Both the position numbers and the translations under genes were made by a program. A stretch of DNA of 64,000 nt from Flavobacterium sp. GSB-24 (GTDB lineage Bacteria; Bacteroidota; Bacteroidia; Flavobacteriales; Flavobacteriaceae). The notes under the pieces were generated by a model that did no database searches, had not been told where the DNA came from, and worked only from the letters and a program-made list of their open reading frames with translations. The stretch is taken from NCBI RefSeq assembly GCF_027924665.1, contig NZ_AP027043.1:4154001-4218000 (forward strand), read 5' to 3'. Below are positions 15,822 through 25,600 of the stretch, piece by piece. Numbering within the stretch: the first letter of the stretch is position 1; every line of letters starts with the position of its first letter.

Positions 15822-17753
15822 ATGAATTCAAGATATACATTTTTACATATACTGTTCTTTGTTGTTTTCTTCAACAATACTGCATCAGCACAAAAAGTAA
15901 AAAACCTCAACGGAACACAAATCGCATTTTTATCCGATGTGCATTTACAAGATTTATTTGGCAGCTTTTTAGATTCCGATTATAAAGGAGTTTTGAATCC
16001 GAAAACGGGACAGTATGTTTTGTTGCGAACCATGTCGTCTCAACTTCATTCTACTAGAATTTTCAATGAAAATTATTTTGCATTTATAGCAGCATTAGAA
16101 GATATCGCCAAACGAAAAATCAAATATGTTGCACTTCCAGGGGATTATACAGATGATGGCCAGCCGATTCACGTTCGCGGATTAGCCTCAATATTAAAAC
16201 AATACACCAAAAAATACGGAATAGAATTCTTCATCACCACAGGAAATCATGATCCAGTCGGACCGTTTGCGCAAGAATCTGGAAAAGAAGATTTCTTAGG
16301 AAAAGAAGGCAAAAGTCAGCCCATTTTTAGCAAAGAAGGCCTTTATAAGCCAAATTTAAACACCGAACAGCCAGTAGTTGTTACCGCCGATATTGCTAAA
16401 ATGGGTTATTTAGGAATCACCGAACAGCTTCAGGATTTTGGTTTTCATTCAAATAAAAAATACAAATTCTGGGCAACGCCTTTTTCTAATTATACTAGTA
16501 AAAATTACTCGTTTGAAAAAGCAGCGGAAAGTGCTAAACTGGCAAACCGTGTGTATGAGGTAGCTCCAGGTTACGAAGTTCCAGATGTTAGTTATGTTGT
16601 AGAACCTATTGACGGACTTTGGCTAATGGCCATTGACGGAAATGTTTATATACCTAAAAAAAATGTTTCTTCCGAAAAAGATTCTAAAAATTACAACGAA
16701 GCCAGTACAGGATATAACAATGTGCTTTCCAATAAAAAACATCTTATAAAATGGGTTGAAACTATTTCGGCTGAAGCCAAGAAACAAGGGAAAACTTTAA
16801 TAGCTTTCAGTCATTTCCCAATGATTGATTTTAATGATGATGCTTCTGCGGAAATAAAAGAGTTGCTTGGTCCAAACAAATGGCAGTTAAATCGTGTCCC
16901 AGTTGAAGAAGTAGCTCAGGTTTTTGCAGATGCAGGGTTGAAGATTCATTTTGGAGGCCACATGCATATCAACGATACGGGAGTTCGGACTTCTGCAAAA
17001 GGAAATACTCTGGTTAATATTCAGACACCATCGCTTGCCGCATATATTCCCGCTTATAAATTATTGACTTTCAAAAAAGATAATCTTGTCGATATTCAAA
17101 CCATTACTATTGACAATGTTTCCAGATACAACGAACTTTTTGATTTATATGAAATGGAATATCAGTTTTTGAAAAGCCAGAATGTCCAAGACATTTGGAA
17201 TATTGATATTTTAAAAACAAAAAACTATCATGATTTTACCGATTTTCATTTAAAAGAATTAGTTCGCCTTCGATTCTTAAAAGACGATTGGCCTTCTGAT
17301 TTTAAAGATTTCATTTTGAATGTTTCTGCAAAAGATTTATTGGTTTTGGCCAATATGCAATCTGATCAAGATTTTGATTTTATAATAAAAAATAAAGAAC
17401 AGTTTCAAACAAAATGGAAAGAAGCTGAAGCTAAATCGCAAAAAATCTTAACTCAGAGTAATTTCAAAAAAGACGCTTTTAATTGGACGGGTTATGATCT
17501 TTTAGTAGATTTTTATCGTTTCAGAAGTGCCGATGAATTGGCTCTAGCCGATGTTGGAATTCAAAGAGCAAAAGAATACAAAGTCTTATCCAATTTATTT
17601 TTAGAAGGTTCTAAAGCTGATCTTTCAAAAGACACTCCACTACAAAAACAAATGAAATTGTTCCTTATTATTTTCAATAAATTTATGCATGAAGTCCCTG
17701 CGGATCATTTTACAGTTGATTTGAAAAATAGCGAAATTAAAAGTGTGAAGTAA
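15822..17753 (+). CDS. secreted calcineurin-like metallophosphoesterase
   Basis: 643 residues from the ATG at 15822. The upstream ATG at 15786 lies inside the repeat and would place Lys-rich residues before the signal peptide. Signal peptide 1-24 (ending TASAQ). The metallophosphoesterase motifs are in order: IAFLSDVHLQD (D39, H41), LPGDYTDDGQ, ITTGNHDPVG, AFSHFPM and HFGGHMHINDTG, together the dinuclear-metal site. The C-terminal third (about 430-643) is helical and of unknown function. It hydrolyses phosphomonoesters or diesters in the periplasm or outside; the substrate is unknown. Same strand as the PI-PLC gene upstream, although the large hairpin between them may reduce read-through. Confidence 0.87.
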   Translation: MNSRYTFLHILFFVVFFNNTASAQKVKNLNGTQIAFLSDVHLQDLFGSFLDSDYKGVLNPKTGQYVLLRTMSSQLHSTRIFNENYFAFIAALEDIAKRKIKYVALPGDYTDDGQPIHVRGLASILKQYTKKYGIEFFITTGNHDPVGPFAQESGKEDFLGKEGKSQPIFSKEGLYKPNLNTEQPVVVTADIAKMGYLGITEQLQDFGFHSNKKYKFWATPFSNYTSKNYSFEKAAESAKLANRVYEVAPGYEVPDVSYVVEPIDGLWLMAIDGNVYIPKKNVSSEKDSKNYNEASTGYNNVLSNKKHLIKWVETISAEAKKQGKTLIAFSHFPMIDFNDDASAEIKELLGPNKWQLNRVPVEEVAQVFADAGLKIHFGGHMHINDTGVRTSAKGNTLVNIQTPSLAAYIPAYKLLTFKKDNLVDIQTITIDNVSRYNELFDLYEMEYQFLKSQNVQDIWNIDILKTKNYHDFTDFHLKELVRLRFLKDDWPSDFKDFILNVSAKDLLVLANMQSDQDFDFIIKNKEQFQTKWKEAEAKSQKILTQSNFKKDAFNWTGYDLLVDFYRFRSADELALADVGIQRAKEYKVLSNLFLEGSKADLSKDTPLQKQMKLFLIIFNKFMHEVPADHFTVDLKNSEIKSVK

Positions 17754-17772
17754 TTTATTGTAAGAGACGTTT

Positions 17773-17950
17773 TTTAACGCAAAGAACGCTAAGGTTTACG
17801 CAAAGGTCACAAAGGATTTTGAGTATAATTTTATAAATTAAAGTTCGCAAAGCTAATCCCATAATGCTTTGCGAACTTTTTAATTTATAAATTTAGCTTT
17901 AAAAAAACTTAGCGCTCTTTGCGTAAACCTTAGCGTTCTTTGCGGTTAAA
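17773..17950. repeat. nested inverted repeat downstream of the phosphoesterase gene
   Basis: Outer arms AACGCAAAGAACGCTAAGG... (from 17773) and ...CCTTAGCGTTCTTTGCGGTT (to 17948) enclose an inner hairpin AAAGTTCGCAAAGC / GCTTTGCGAACTTT (about 17841-17881). Same family as the repeat at 15655. No gene. Confidence 0.7.
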
Positions 17951-17952
17951 AC

Positions 17953-17985
17953 AAAAAAAGGCCGTCACAAAAATGACAGCCTTTT
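17953..17985 (-). terminator. terminator-like stem-loop downstream of the GH18 gene
   Basis: On the minus strand, AAAAGGCTGTCA pairs with TGACGGCCTTTT (one G-T pair) and is followed by a T run. It lies 59 bases past the GH18 stop and also next to the plus-strand phosphoesterase end. Confidence 0.65.
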
Positions 17986-18043
17986 CATCACATTAAAACC
18001 TAAAATTTAATGTATCTAAACCATTATGGCAAATGGGTTAGTA

Positions 18044-19669
18044 TTATTTTTTAATAAAACGTCTTACCGTTTTGATTCCGTTTTTCTCTACCGAAATTAG
18101 ATAAATTCCCGTTTTTAAAGTCGAAACATCAATGCTGTTATTGTTTACGGTTTGAGAAAAAACAGTTGCACCACCTTCTGTATTGATGACACTTACATTT
18201 CCACCAGAAACCTCTGTGCTGAAGAAAAGCTGACTTTCAGTCGGATTCGGATAAATCTCCAAACTTGCAATTGATTGTTCTGAATTTACAGGAGCAGATT
18301 TTGCCGTTGAACCCGATTTTGTAATTCTAAACCAGTTTATATTAAACCCTGTGTTTTGAACATATATCCCGAAATTATACGTTCCAGCATTTACATTTAC
18401 GGTTTGAGTAATTGTCTGCCAGTTTTGCCATCCTCCTGTATTTGGCACATTTACAGCACCCAACTGAATTGTTCCTGCATTTAAATCAGAGGATAATCTT
18501 CCGCCTGTAACAGCACTTGAAACACGATATTCTATTTGATAAGAACCAGAAGTTGGGAAATTAATATTATAATAAGCCATCCAGTCGCCTGTATCGCAAT
18601 ATCCTACGTTTAATCCACCGCCTGTATCGGTTGTTGCTTCGGTTTGAACACCACTCATTGTATTGTAATTTTCGGCTTGAATTAAAGTTCCTGTTGCGGG
18701 AGGATTGCTTCCCGAAATTACCTGATTAATTGCTGTCAGTAAAGATTTTGATCCTGTTGCATCCTGAGACAATTCCCAAATCATAACACCTCCTGCGTTC
18801 TGAATTGCAAAAGTTGTTTTTTGTTTGATTGTCGGAATTCCGTTGTAATAAATGGTGTTTCCTACTTGATCTAGATTTTCAGCCCCAGGATATTGAGCTA
18901 CGATATTAGCATAAGAAATTCCTTGATTGGCAGAAGCACCAAAACCATATCCATAAAAAGGAAGTCCGATGATGGCTTTACTTGCAGGCAATCCTCTTCC
19001 TGTCCAGTAATTAAACTGATTTACCGCCATACTATAAGGAGAATGCTGTCCTGGATTATTTGGAGCCCAAGGACCAGTTGCATCGTACGCCATGATATTG
19101 ATCCAGTCGTAAGCTGCAAAAGTAGATGAAGGTACATTGGCACCACCATATCCTTCTGAAAGCGCTGCCGAAATCAATTTGCCATTGGCATGCAGTTTAT
19201 TGGCAAGAGCAATAACAAATCCGCCGTAATCTCCATTAATTGCTGGGCCTTCTAAATCTACATCGACTCCGTCAAAATTATGAGCGACTACATAGTCGTA
19301 GATCTTTTGAATAAAAGCTGTTCTGTTGGCTGGCGTAATCAAATTGAAGTAATTATCGCGAATTGGCCCGCCTTCTGAAACAGATCCTCCGCCCAGCGAA
19401 ACAAAAACTTTTATATTTTGGGCATGAGCAGCATTTATAATCGTATTACTTCCTGAATTAAAACTCAAATATCCGTTGGCATCAGGATTTTCGAACGCAA
19501 TATTAATATGCGTTAATTTACTGTATTGAATAGTACTCGAAAAAGCATTCAAATCAATCCAATTCGGAATATAAGCAATGACTTTCTTCTGAGCTGTCGC
19601 TAAATTAAAAGCGCCCAAGACTAAAATAATCATGCATTTCTGCAGCATTCTTTTGTAATTGTTTTTCAT
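18044..19669 (-). CDS. secreted GH18 chitinase with CBM6 and type IX secretion tail
   Basis: 541 residues. Signal peptide 1-26. The GH18 domain (about 27-318) has KVFVSLGGGS and the catalytic motif FDGVDVDLEGP (DxxDxDxE, acid E140), plus MAYDATG and GVMIWELSQD, all expected for an active family 18 enzyme. A CBM6 follows (about 328-452: LIQAENYNTMSG ... TGDWMAYYNINFP ... INWFRITK). The end (about 470-541) is a type A T9SS sorting domain (LEIYPNPTES ... GIYLISVEKNG ... RRFIKK), so the enzyme is exported by type IX secretion. GH18 enzymes hydrolyse chitin or related GlcNAc polymers. It sits with GH64 and GH16 beta-1,3-glucanase genes. Confidence 0.93.
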   Translation of the reverse strand: MKNNYKRMLQKCMIILVLGAFNLATAQKKVIAYIPNWIDLNAFSSTIQYSKLTHINIAFENPDANGYLSFNSGSNTIINAAHAQNIKVFVSLGGGSVSEGGPIRDNYFNLITPANRTAFIQKIYDYVVAHNFDGVDVDLEGPAINGDYGGFVIALANKLHANGKLISAALSEGYGGANVPSSTFAAYDWINIMAYDATGPWAPNNPGQHSPYSMAVNQFNYWTGRGLPASKAIIGLPFYGYGFGASANQGISYANIVAQYPGAENLDQVGNTIYYNGIPTIKQKTTFAIQNAGGVMIWELSQDATGSKSLLTAINQVISGSNPPATGTLIQAENYNTMSGVQTEATTDTGGGLNVGYCDTGDWMAYYNINFPTSGSYQIEYRVSSAVTGGRLSSDLNAGTIQLGAVNVPNTGGWQNWQTITQTVNVNAGTYNFGIYVQNTGFNINWFRITKSGSTAKSAPVNSEQSIASLEIYPNPTESQLFFSTEVSGGNVSVINTEGGATVFSQTVNNNSIDVSTLKTGIYLISVEKNGIKTVRRFIKK

Positions 19670-19845
19670 AATAATTGTTTTAATAGATTAATAAACTCGT
19701 AAACATGGGACGGTTATTTGAGTTGCATTTTTTTTATTTTAGATTTCAGACTTTAGATTTTAGATTTGACTTAAAATCCAATTTCGTAGAACTAACACTA
19801 CCTAATTTATTATCTAAATCTAAAGCCTGAGATCACTTTTTAAAA

Positions 19846-22500
19846 CTATTTTTTTATGAATCGTTTGATCGTTTGTTTGCCCTCTTTTTCAAAAACTATA
19901 AAATAGATTCCTTTTCTAAGATGCGAAACATCAAAACTATTGTTGTTGATTTTTTGAGATGCTACAGTAGATCCTGTTTGAGAATCTACAATTTTTACGC
20001 TTCCTCCAGAAAGATCTGCTGTTACATAAAGTGTACTTTCAACTGGACTTGGATAAACATTTAAAATTGTTTCGGCTGGTTCTTCCATTGTTTCAACTGA
20101 AGCCATTCGTGCTGTTCCTCCCGCTACTTTTGTAATTTTAATCCAGTTGATATTCATTCCAGTATTCTGAATATAGATTCCGAAATTATATGTTCCTGCA
20201 TTAACATTTACGGTTTGAGAAACGGTCTGCCAGTTCTGCCAACCTCCGGTATTTGGAATATCAACATTTCCTAATACAACTGCTCCAGCATTTAAATCAG
20301 ATGATAATCTTCCGCCATTGACAGCACTAGCCACTCGGTATTCTATTAAATAAGAACCTGTAGTTGGGAAATTAATGCTATTATACGCTAACCAGTCACC
20401 TGTTTCTGTATAACCAACATTTGAACCTCCTCCAGTATCTGTTGTTGCTTCAACTTGAATACCGCTCATCGCTGAATAATCTTCTGCTTGAATTAAAACT
20501 GAAGTCTGCGAACTTGTGGCTGGAACTAATTTCCATTGTCCGCAAGTCTGGTTGTTATTATCCCATTGCTGAACGATCGCTCCAGAAGCTGTACTTGCTC
20601 CTGCTACCTCAACAATTCTTCCGCTGTGACGGGCAACAATTTTATAATAGCCATCACCAGTTGAAACCAAAATAAACTGCTGATTTGTTGTAGCATTGTA
20701 CGGATACTGCTCTACTCTTGCGCCATTGGCTTTATTGAAGTTATTGATATCCATTGACATTCCGCTGTGGTTGGCAATGATTTTGTACATTCCGTCTCCT
20801 AAATGCGTGAAAGTAAATTTCTGATTGTTACCAGAATTCAAAGCCCCTTGATTGATTCCTGCTCCGTTTGACATGCTGGAATTCCAAACGTCCATGTACA
20901 AACCGCTGTTTCTGTTTTGAAGAAAGAAAGTCTGGTTGCCTAAAGTCGTTGTTCCGTTTGCAATAACTCTAATCGAACTTACTTTATCGTTCCAAGTGGT
21001 ATTCAAACAAGAATTATCAGAATTAATTACGGTTGAAGCTCCTGTAAAATTATCATCTTGATATAAAATCGCTTGATAACCTTGAGTAATTTTTAGTGAA
21101 GAAATATCATCATTTAAAACACCTAAAGAATTTAAACGAGCTAGATTGTAATCACCAATTGTCAATCCGCCAGAGAATCCTGCATAATTGCAATCTTTGT
21201 AAACTGTTATTACATCTGTTGTAGCTGGAACTGAAGGCGTCGTAAGTCCGTAATAACCCCCAAATGTTGCGATAACTTTTGTTGGCTGTGGCGAATGAAG
21301 CGATGGCGACTGATCGGCAACATCATCATACGCAAACCCATAAGCCAAATTATCGATATTAATTCCCGGTAAATGCCAGAATTTAGAATAATGATTGGTT
21401 GGATTTACTTGATAATATTTCGATGCATCGTACCAATTCTGCTGTCCAGGATTTGTCGTTGTTGTATTTACCACATGTCGATTAATGGCAGCTGTTAATT
21501 GCGACTGAATCACAAGATCTAAATCTCCGTCAACCAATCTTCTGTCCAAAACGCCTTTTCCTTCAAGCGCTTCCTGCGTTGTTGGTCGGTTTTGTACACG
21601 TCCTGTTCTTCCAACAAAAGCTCCAGACTGCCCAACCATTTCTAGTTGTTCTCCAATAACTCGCCCTTTAAAAACTCCCGCATCTCCTGCATAAAAAATC
21701 AAATCTTCATTTTTGTATTTATTCCAAATTGCGTCGATATATGATTTTAAATAGTTTGCGTATGGCCCTGATCCTTCAGCATAAGCTGGAGTTTTAGACG
21801 GAGCTGTAATTTCTCCTATTGCATCATTGACACAGCCTTGAAATTCTGCTGGAACATTCGCTTTAAAAGCAGCAACAATATCAGCGTGCTTTTTCAAGTC
21901 TCCCACTTTCTTTTGATAACCGTTAGCACCAAACAACTCCAATCCCATTGGATATTTGTATGAATCTACTCTTGTTGGATTTCCGAAGAAACCATATTGA
22001 TTATTGGTCAATTCGATCATTTCATACAAAATTCCTTGATTTGGATCTGTTGCGTTCTGCGGATTTGGCGATGCATATCCCGAAGGTGCTCCGCTGGCTC
22101 CAAAGAAATAAAAATACAGTTGAGAACCTTTAGAAATAAAAACCCTGCATCCTGCAATTAAAGGCAATGTGAAGGTCTTATTTGGAATTTCACTCAGCTT
22201 AGTAAAACAAGCGGCATATTTAGAATTTTGTCCTGGTCCTGTATTTCCACCATAAGTGGGTCCTGTAACTGTGTTATAAGACGCATTCATTGGTAAAACC
22301 TGACTCGTTTTGGCATTTACCCAAACGTGATTTCCTGTAGTATAATCGATTCCTACAATGGCAACATATAAATCGCTGTCGGCAAACGTCGAATTATTAC
22401 TAATCGTAAATGGTACAGGCCCTTGAGCATGCATTAGGCTTGAAAACACTAAAAAAAGTGTCATCAAAAAAGAAAATCTTTGAAGTCTAATTTTATTCAT
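19846..22500 (-). CDS. secreted GH64-like beta-1,3-glucanase with beta/gamma-crystallin, ricin-B, CBM6 and T9SS domains
   Basis: 884 residues, signal peptide 1-26. The catalytic domain (about 27-420) matches GH64 laminaripentaose-producing beta-1,3-glucanases: FTISNNSTFADSDLYVAIVG, LYEMIELTNN and TRVDSYKYPMGLELFG. E163 and D179 are spaced 16 residues apart, like the catalytic pair known for this family. It is followed by a beta/gamma-crystallin-like module (430-515: ITVYKDCNYAGFSGGL), a ricin-B-type lectin (520-660, QxW-like repeats including NNNQTCGQWKLVP), a CBM6 (668-790) and a T9SS tail (812-884). It is expected to cut triple-helical beta-1,3-glucan outside the cell. The CBM6 is very close to that of the neighbouring GH18 enzyme. 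Confidence 0.88.
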   Translation of the reverse strand: MNKIRLQRFSFLMTLFLVFSSLMHAQGPVPFTISNNSTFADSDLYVAIVGIDYTTGNHVWVNAKTSQVLPMNASYNTVTGPTYGGNTGPGQNSKYAACFTKLSEIPNKTFTLPLIAGCRVFISKGSQLYFYFFGASGAPSGYASPNPQNATDPNQGILYEMIELTNNQYGFFGNPTRVDSYKYPMGLELFGANGYQKKVGDLKKHADIVAAFKANVPAEFQGCVNDAIGEITAPSKTPAYAEGSGPYANYLKSYIDAIWNKYKNEDLIFYAGDAGVFKGRVIGEQLEMVGQSGAFVGRTGRVQNRPTTQEALEGKGVLDRRLVDGDLDLVIQSQLTAAINRHVVNTTTTNPGQQNWYDASKYYQVNPTNHYSKFWHLPGINIDNLAYGFAYDDVADQSPSLHSPQPTKVIATFGGYYGLTTPSVPATTDVITVYKDCNYAGFSGGLTIGDYNLARLNSLGVLNDDISSLKITQGYQAILYQDDNFTGASTVINSDNSCLNTTWNDKVSSIRVIANGTTTLGNQTFFLQNRNSGLYMDVWNSSMSNGAGINQGALNSGNNQKFTFTHLGDGMYKIIANHSGMSMDINNFNKANGARVEQYPYNATTNQQFILVSTGDGYYKIVARHSGRIVEVAGASTASGAIVQQWDNNNQTCGQWKLVPATSSQTSVLIQAEDYSAMSGIQVEATTDTGGGSNVGYTETGDWLAYNSINFPTTGSYLIEYRVASAVNGGRLSSDLNAGAVVLGNVDIPNTGGWQNWQTVSQTVNVNAGTYNFGIYIQNTGMNINWIKITKVAGGTARMASVETMEEPAETILNVYPSPVESTLYVTADLSGGSVKIVDSQTGSTVASQKINNNSFDVSHLRKGIYFIVFEKEGKQTIKRFIKK

Positions 22501-22626
22501 ATCTAAATAGTTTTGGGGTTAATAAATAGATTCTAAAACCAAAGTCATTTTCAAATAAATGACTAACTAAATCCGTCAGGTACAACTGGTATGCCCTCCT
22601 TGAATTGCACCCAACGGATTTAAAAA

Positions 22627-25600
22627 TTATTTCTTAATTAACTTCTTACTCCAGCTTTTTTGATCTGATTTGAAGTTAAGAATGTAGATTCCTCTGCGAA
22701 GTTTACTCACGTCAATTACGCTTTCATTTCCTTGAGGCTTGTTTTGCAAAATTAATGTCCCAGAATTATCATAAATCGTAATGACTTTATTATCTAAGTT
22801 TTCAGGAGATGAAACTTGAACATAATTTGTGGTCGGATTTGGATACACTGCAAAAACAGGTTCTTCAGCCAGAGGTTCTTCAGCAACATTCAAAGCCATT
22901 CTAGCTGTTGACGAAGATCCGTAAGCTTCAATTTCAAATAATGAATATCCGTAAGGAGCCAAAGCTTTTGCTGTACATAAAATGCGAAGATATCTTCCCG
23001 TTCCGCTTACCGTTAAATCATCCGTACCTCCGTCACTGGCTGTCTGCGTATTTATTGTTTCATTTTCGGTGAAAACATTATCTGTCGAAAGCTGTACTTT
23101 ATATTGAGTTGCAAAAGCCGCTTCCCATTTTAAAACAACTCTGTTAAGTGTGTAATTGTTTCCTAAATCCACATAAATCCATTCTGTTGCATTGGCAAAA
23201 GAACTTGCCCATCTTGATGCTGTGCCGTCTCCGTCAGTTGCTTTATTTGCAGAAAGCGTTGCATTTTCTTCGGTAGAAGCTGTTGCTGTTTTGCCTAAAG
23301 CTAAATTGACATTTGGGTTTGATGTAATAGTACGAACTATAACATCGCTGAAAACCCCTGTTGCTAAAGTTCCGTTCGCGTGAGATGTCACTGCCATTCC
23401 AACATAAATCGTATTGGCCATTGCTATGTTTTTGGGAGTTCCAACTTGTGTCCATGTCGTTCCATTATCAGATGAATAAGAAGTGAATGTGTTCCCAGAT
23501 CTTACGATACGAATCCATTTTGGAGCTGTTCCTACCACAACTTGAGCTGTTGTTACTCCAGAAGTTGCTTCTCTAGATAAAAATTCTATACCAGCTGCAG
23601 CACTTACGTCTGTCATGGCATGTTTAGAAGTCGGCGTAAGCGTTTCACGGAACATTACTCCAGCTTTTGCATACGTATTGGTATTCGTTAATGAATTTAC
23701 TTTAGCAATAATTTCCGCATCTCCAGTAATGGACTGATTTACAAATTGAAATTGATCGCTTGTTTCCCAAATATCATTTCCTGAACCTTTAATTGTGAAA
23801 GTTCCGTTAGAATGTGATGCTTCTCCCGCAGGGGTAACAGCTCCTAAATCTGTGCTAATCCAAGGTGAAGGCAATCCTGCTGGTGTTTCTGTAGAAACTA
23901 AATTTAAAGCTCTGATATTATCAAAATAATAGGTATTTCCAGAATTCGTTCCCGGTTCAAATAAAAATACAAAGCGGTTTACTTCACTATCTAAAGTCGA
24001 AGCATCGGGCGTACTCACATATGTAAAAGTAATGGTGTGCCAAGTATTGGTTTGTTTGACAACGCCTTGATAAATACTGTGTCTGCCAACAGGATAATTT
24101 GCAGGAACCGAAGCACTGCTTTCTGCCTGCCAAGAAATTATAGACCCAACCGGCGCAGATGTATAAACATCCATCGCGAATTTTTTAGTGCCCGCTTTAA
24201 AATCTCCAATATTGTTTAAAGTAGTATTGAAAGAGAAATTGTCATACATTTCAGTGGACTTACGCACGTATTTTCCAACATTCGAAGAAGTATTAATTCC
24301 CGCTGCATTCGGATTTGCTGTATTTGGTGTATACGTTCCGATAGCGTCTCTAAACGTAATGTTGTGGGTATTTTGATAATCTTCGTAAACAACTCCAGGT
24401 GTAAAAGTATCTGGCAGTTTGGTTGAACCAATTCTGATATTATCAAAATAATACGTATCGTTTGTATAAGAACCTGAATTAAACAATAAAACCATTTGGT
24501 TTACTGCCAGATTCGAAGTTCCAGCATCTGGACTTGAATTGTAATAGAAAGTCAAGGTTTCCCACTGGTTTTGTTTGGTTGTAATAGCCACATAATTACT
24601 ATTTCTTCCCGTTGGGTAATTCGCAGGAAGCGATGTTGCGCTATTCTCAAAATTCATACTTATAACTGTTCCAACTGGTGCCGAGGTATAAACGTCAATC
24701 ATGATTTTATTGATCTGACTTTTAAATAAACCAGCATCTTCGATCGAAGTTTGTGTATTAAAGAAAAGCACATCGTATTGTTCGGTTACATTTCTAACAT
24801 ACTTTGCCACATTCGCAGATGAGTTGACAGAATTTGAACCTGGATTTGCTACAACAGAGTACGTTCCAGTTGTAGTTCCTTTTATAATTTTATTGATGCC
24901 ATCGTAATTTTGCAAAACGTCGGTTGCAATAATTGGTTTTTCTGGCGCTGCTCGTGTCAGCAGATTATCAAAATAATAAGTTGCTCCAGAATTTGAATTC
25001 GATTCAAAAAGGAAAGCAATATTATTGATTGTCAAAGCACTTGTGTTTGGATCTATTATTTTTTCAAACTCAAATTCAATAGTTTCCCATTTGTTTTGAA
25101 CTGTAGTAGTCGCTTTATAACCGCTGTGTCTTCCTGACGGATAATTAGTGGCTGTGGTTACTAAGCTATTTTCAAGCTGCATCGAAATTTTAGTTCCAAC
25201 TGGAGCTGAAGTATAAATGTCAAAAGAAATTCTTTTTCTTCCGTACACATAATCATTAGCATTACTGATGACTACATTTTTAATATTGAAAACATCGTAC
25301 AATTCAGATGAATTACGGACATATTTTCCTACCAAAGCCGAAGTATTAATTCCTGTTGCAGAAGGATTGGCAACCGCTTCTGTCAAAATTCCTGTTTTGT
25401 TTCCGTAAACAATATTTCTGTTGGATTGAAAATCTTCCTGAATTTTCTCTACAGGAATTACCGGTTCTGTTACAACGGCTAGTTTATATGTATTTGCCGT
25501 ACAGCCGGAAGTGGTCGCTGTTACAGAAACATCGCCACCCGAAGTTCCCCAATTTACCGTAACGGCATTTGTTCCCTGTCCAGCAGTAATCGTCGCACCT

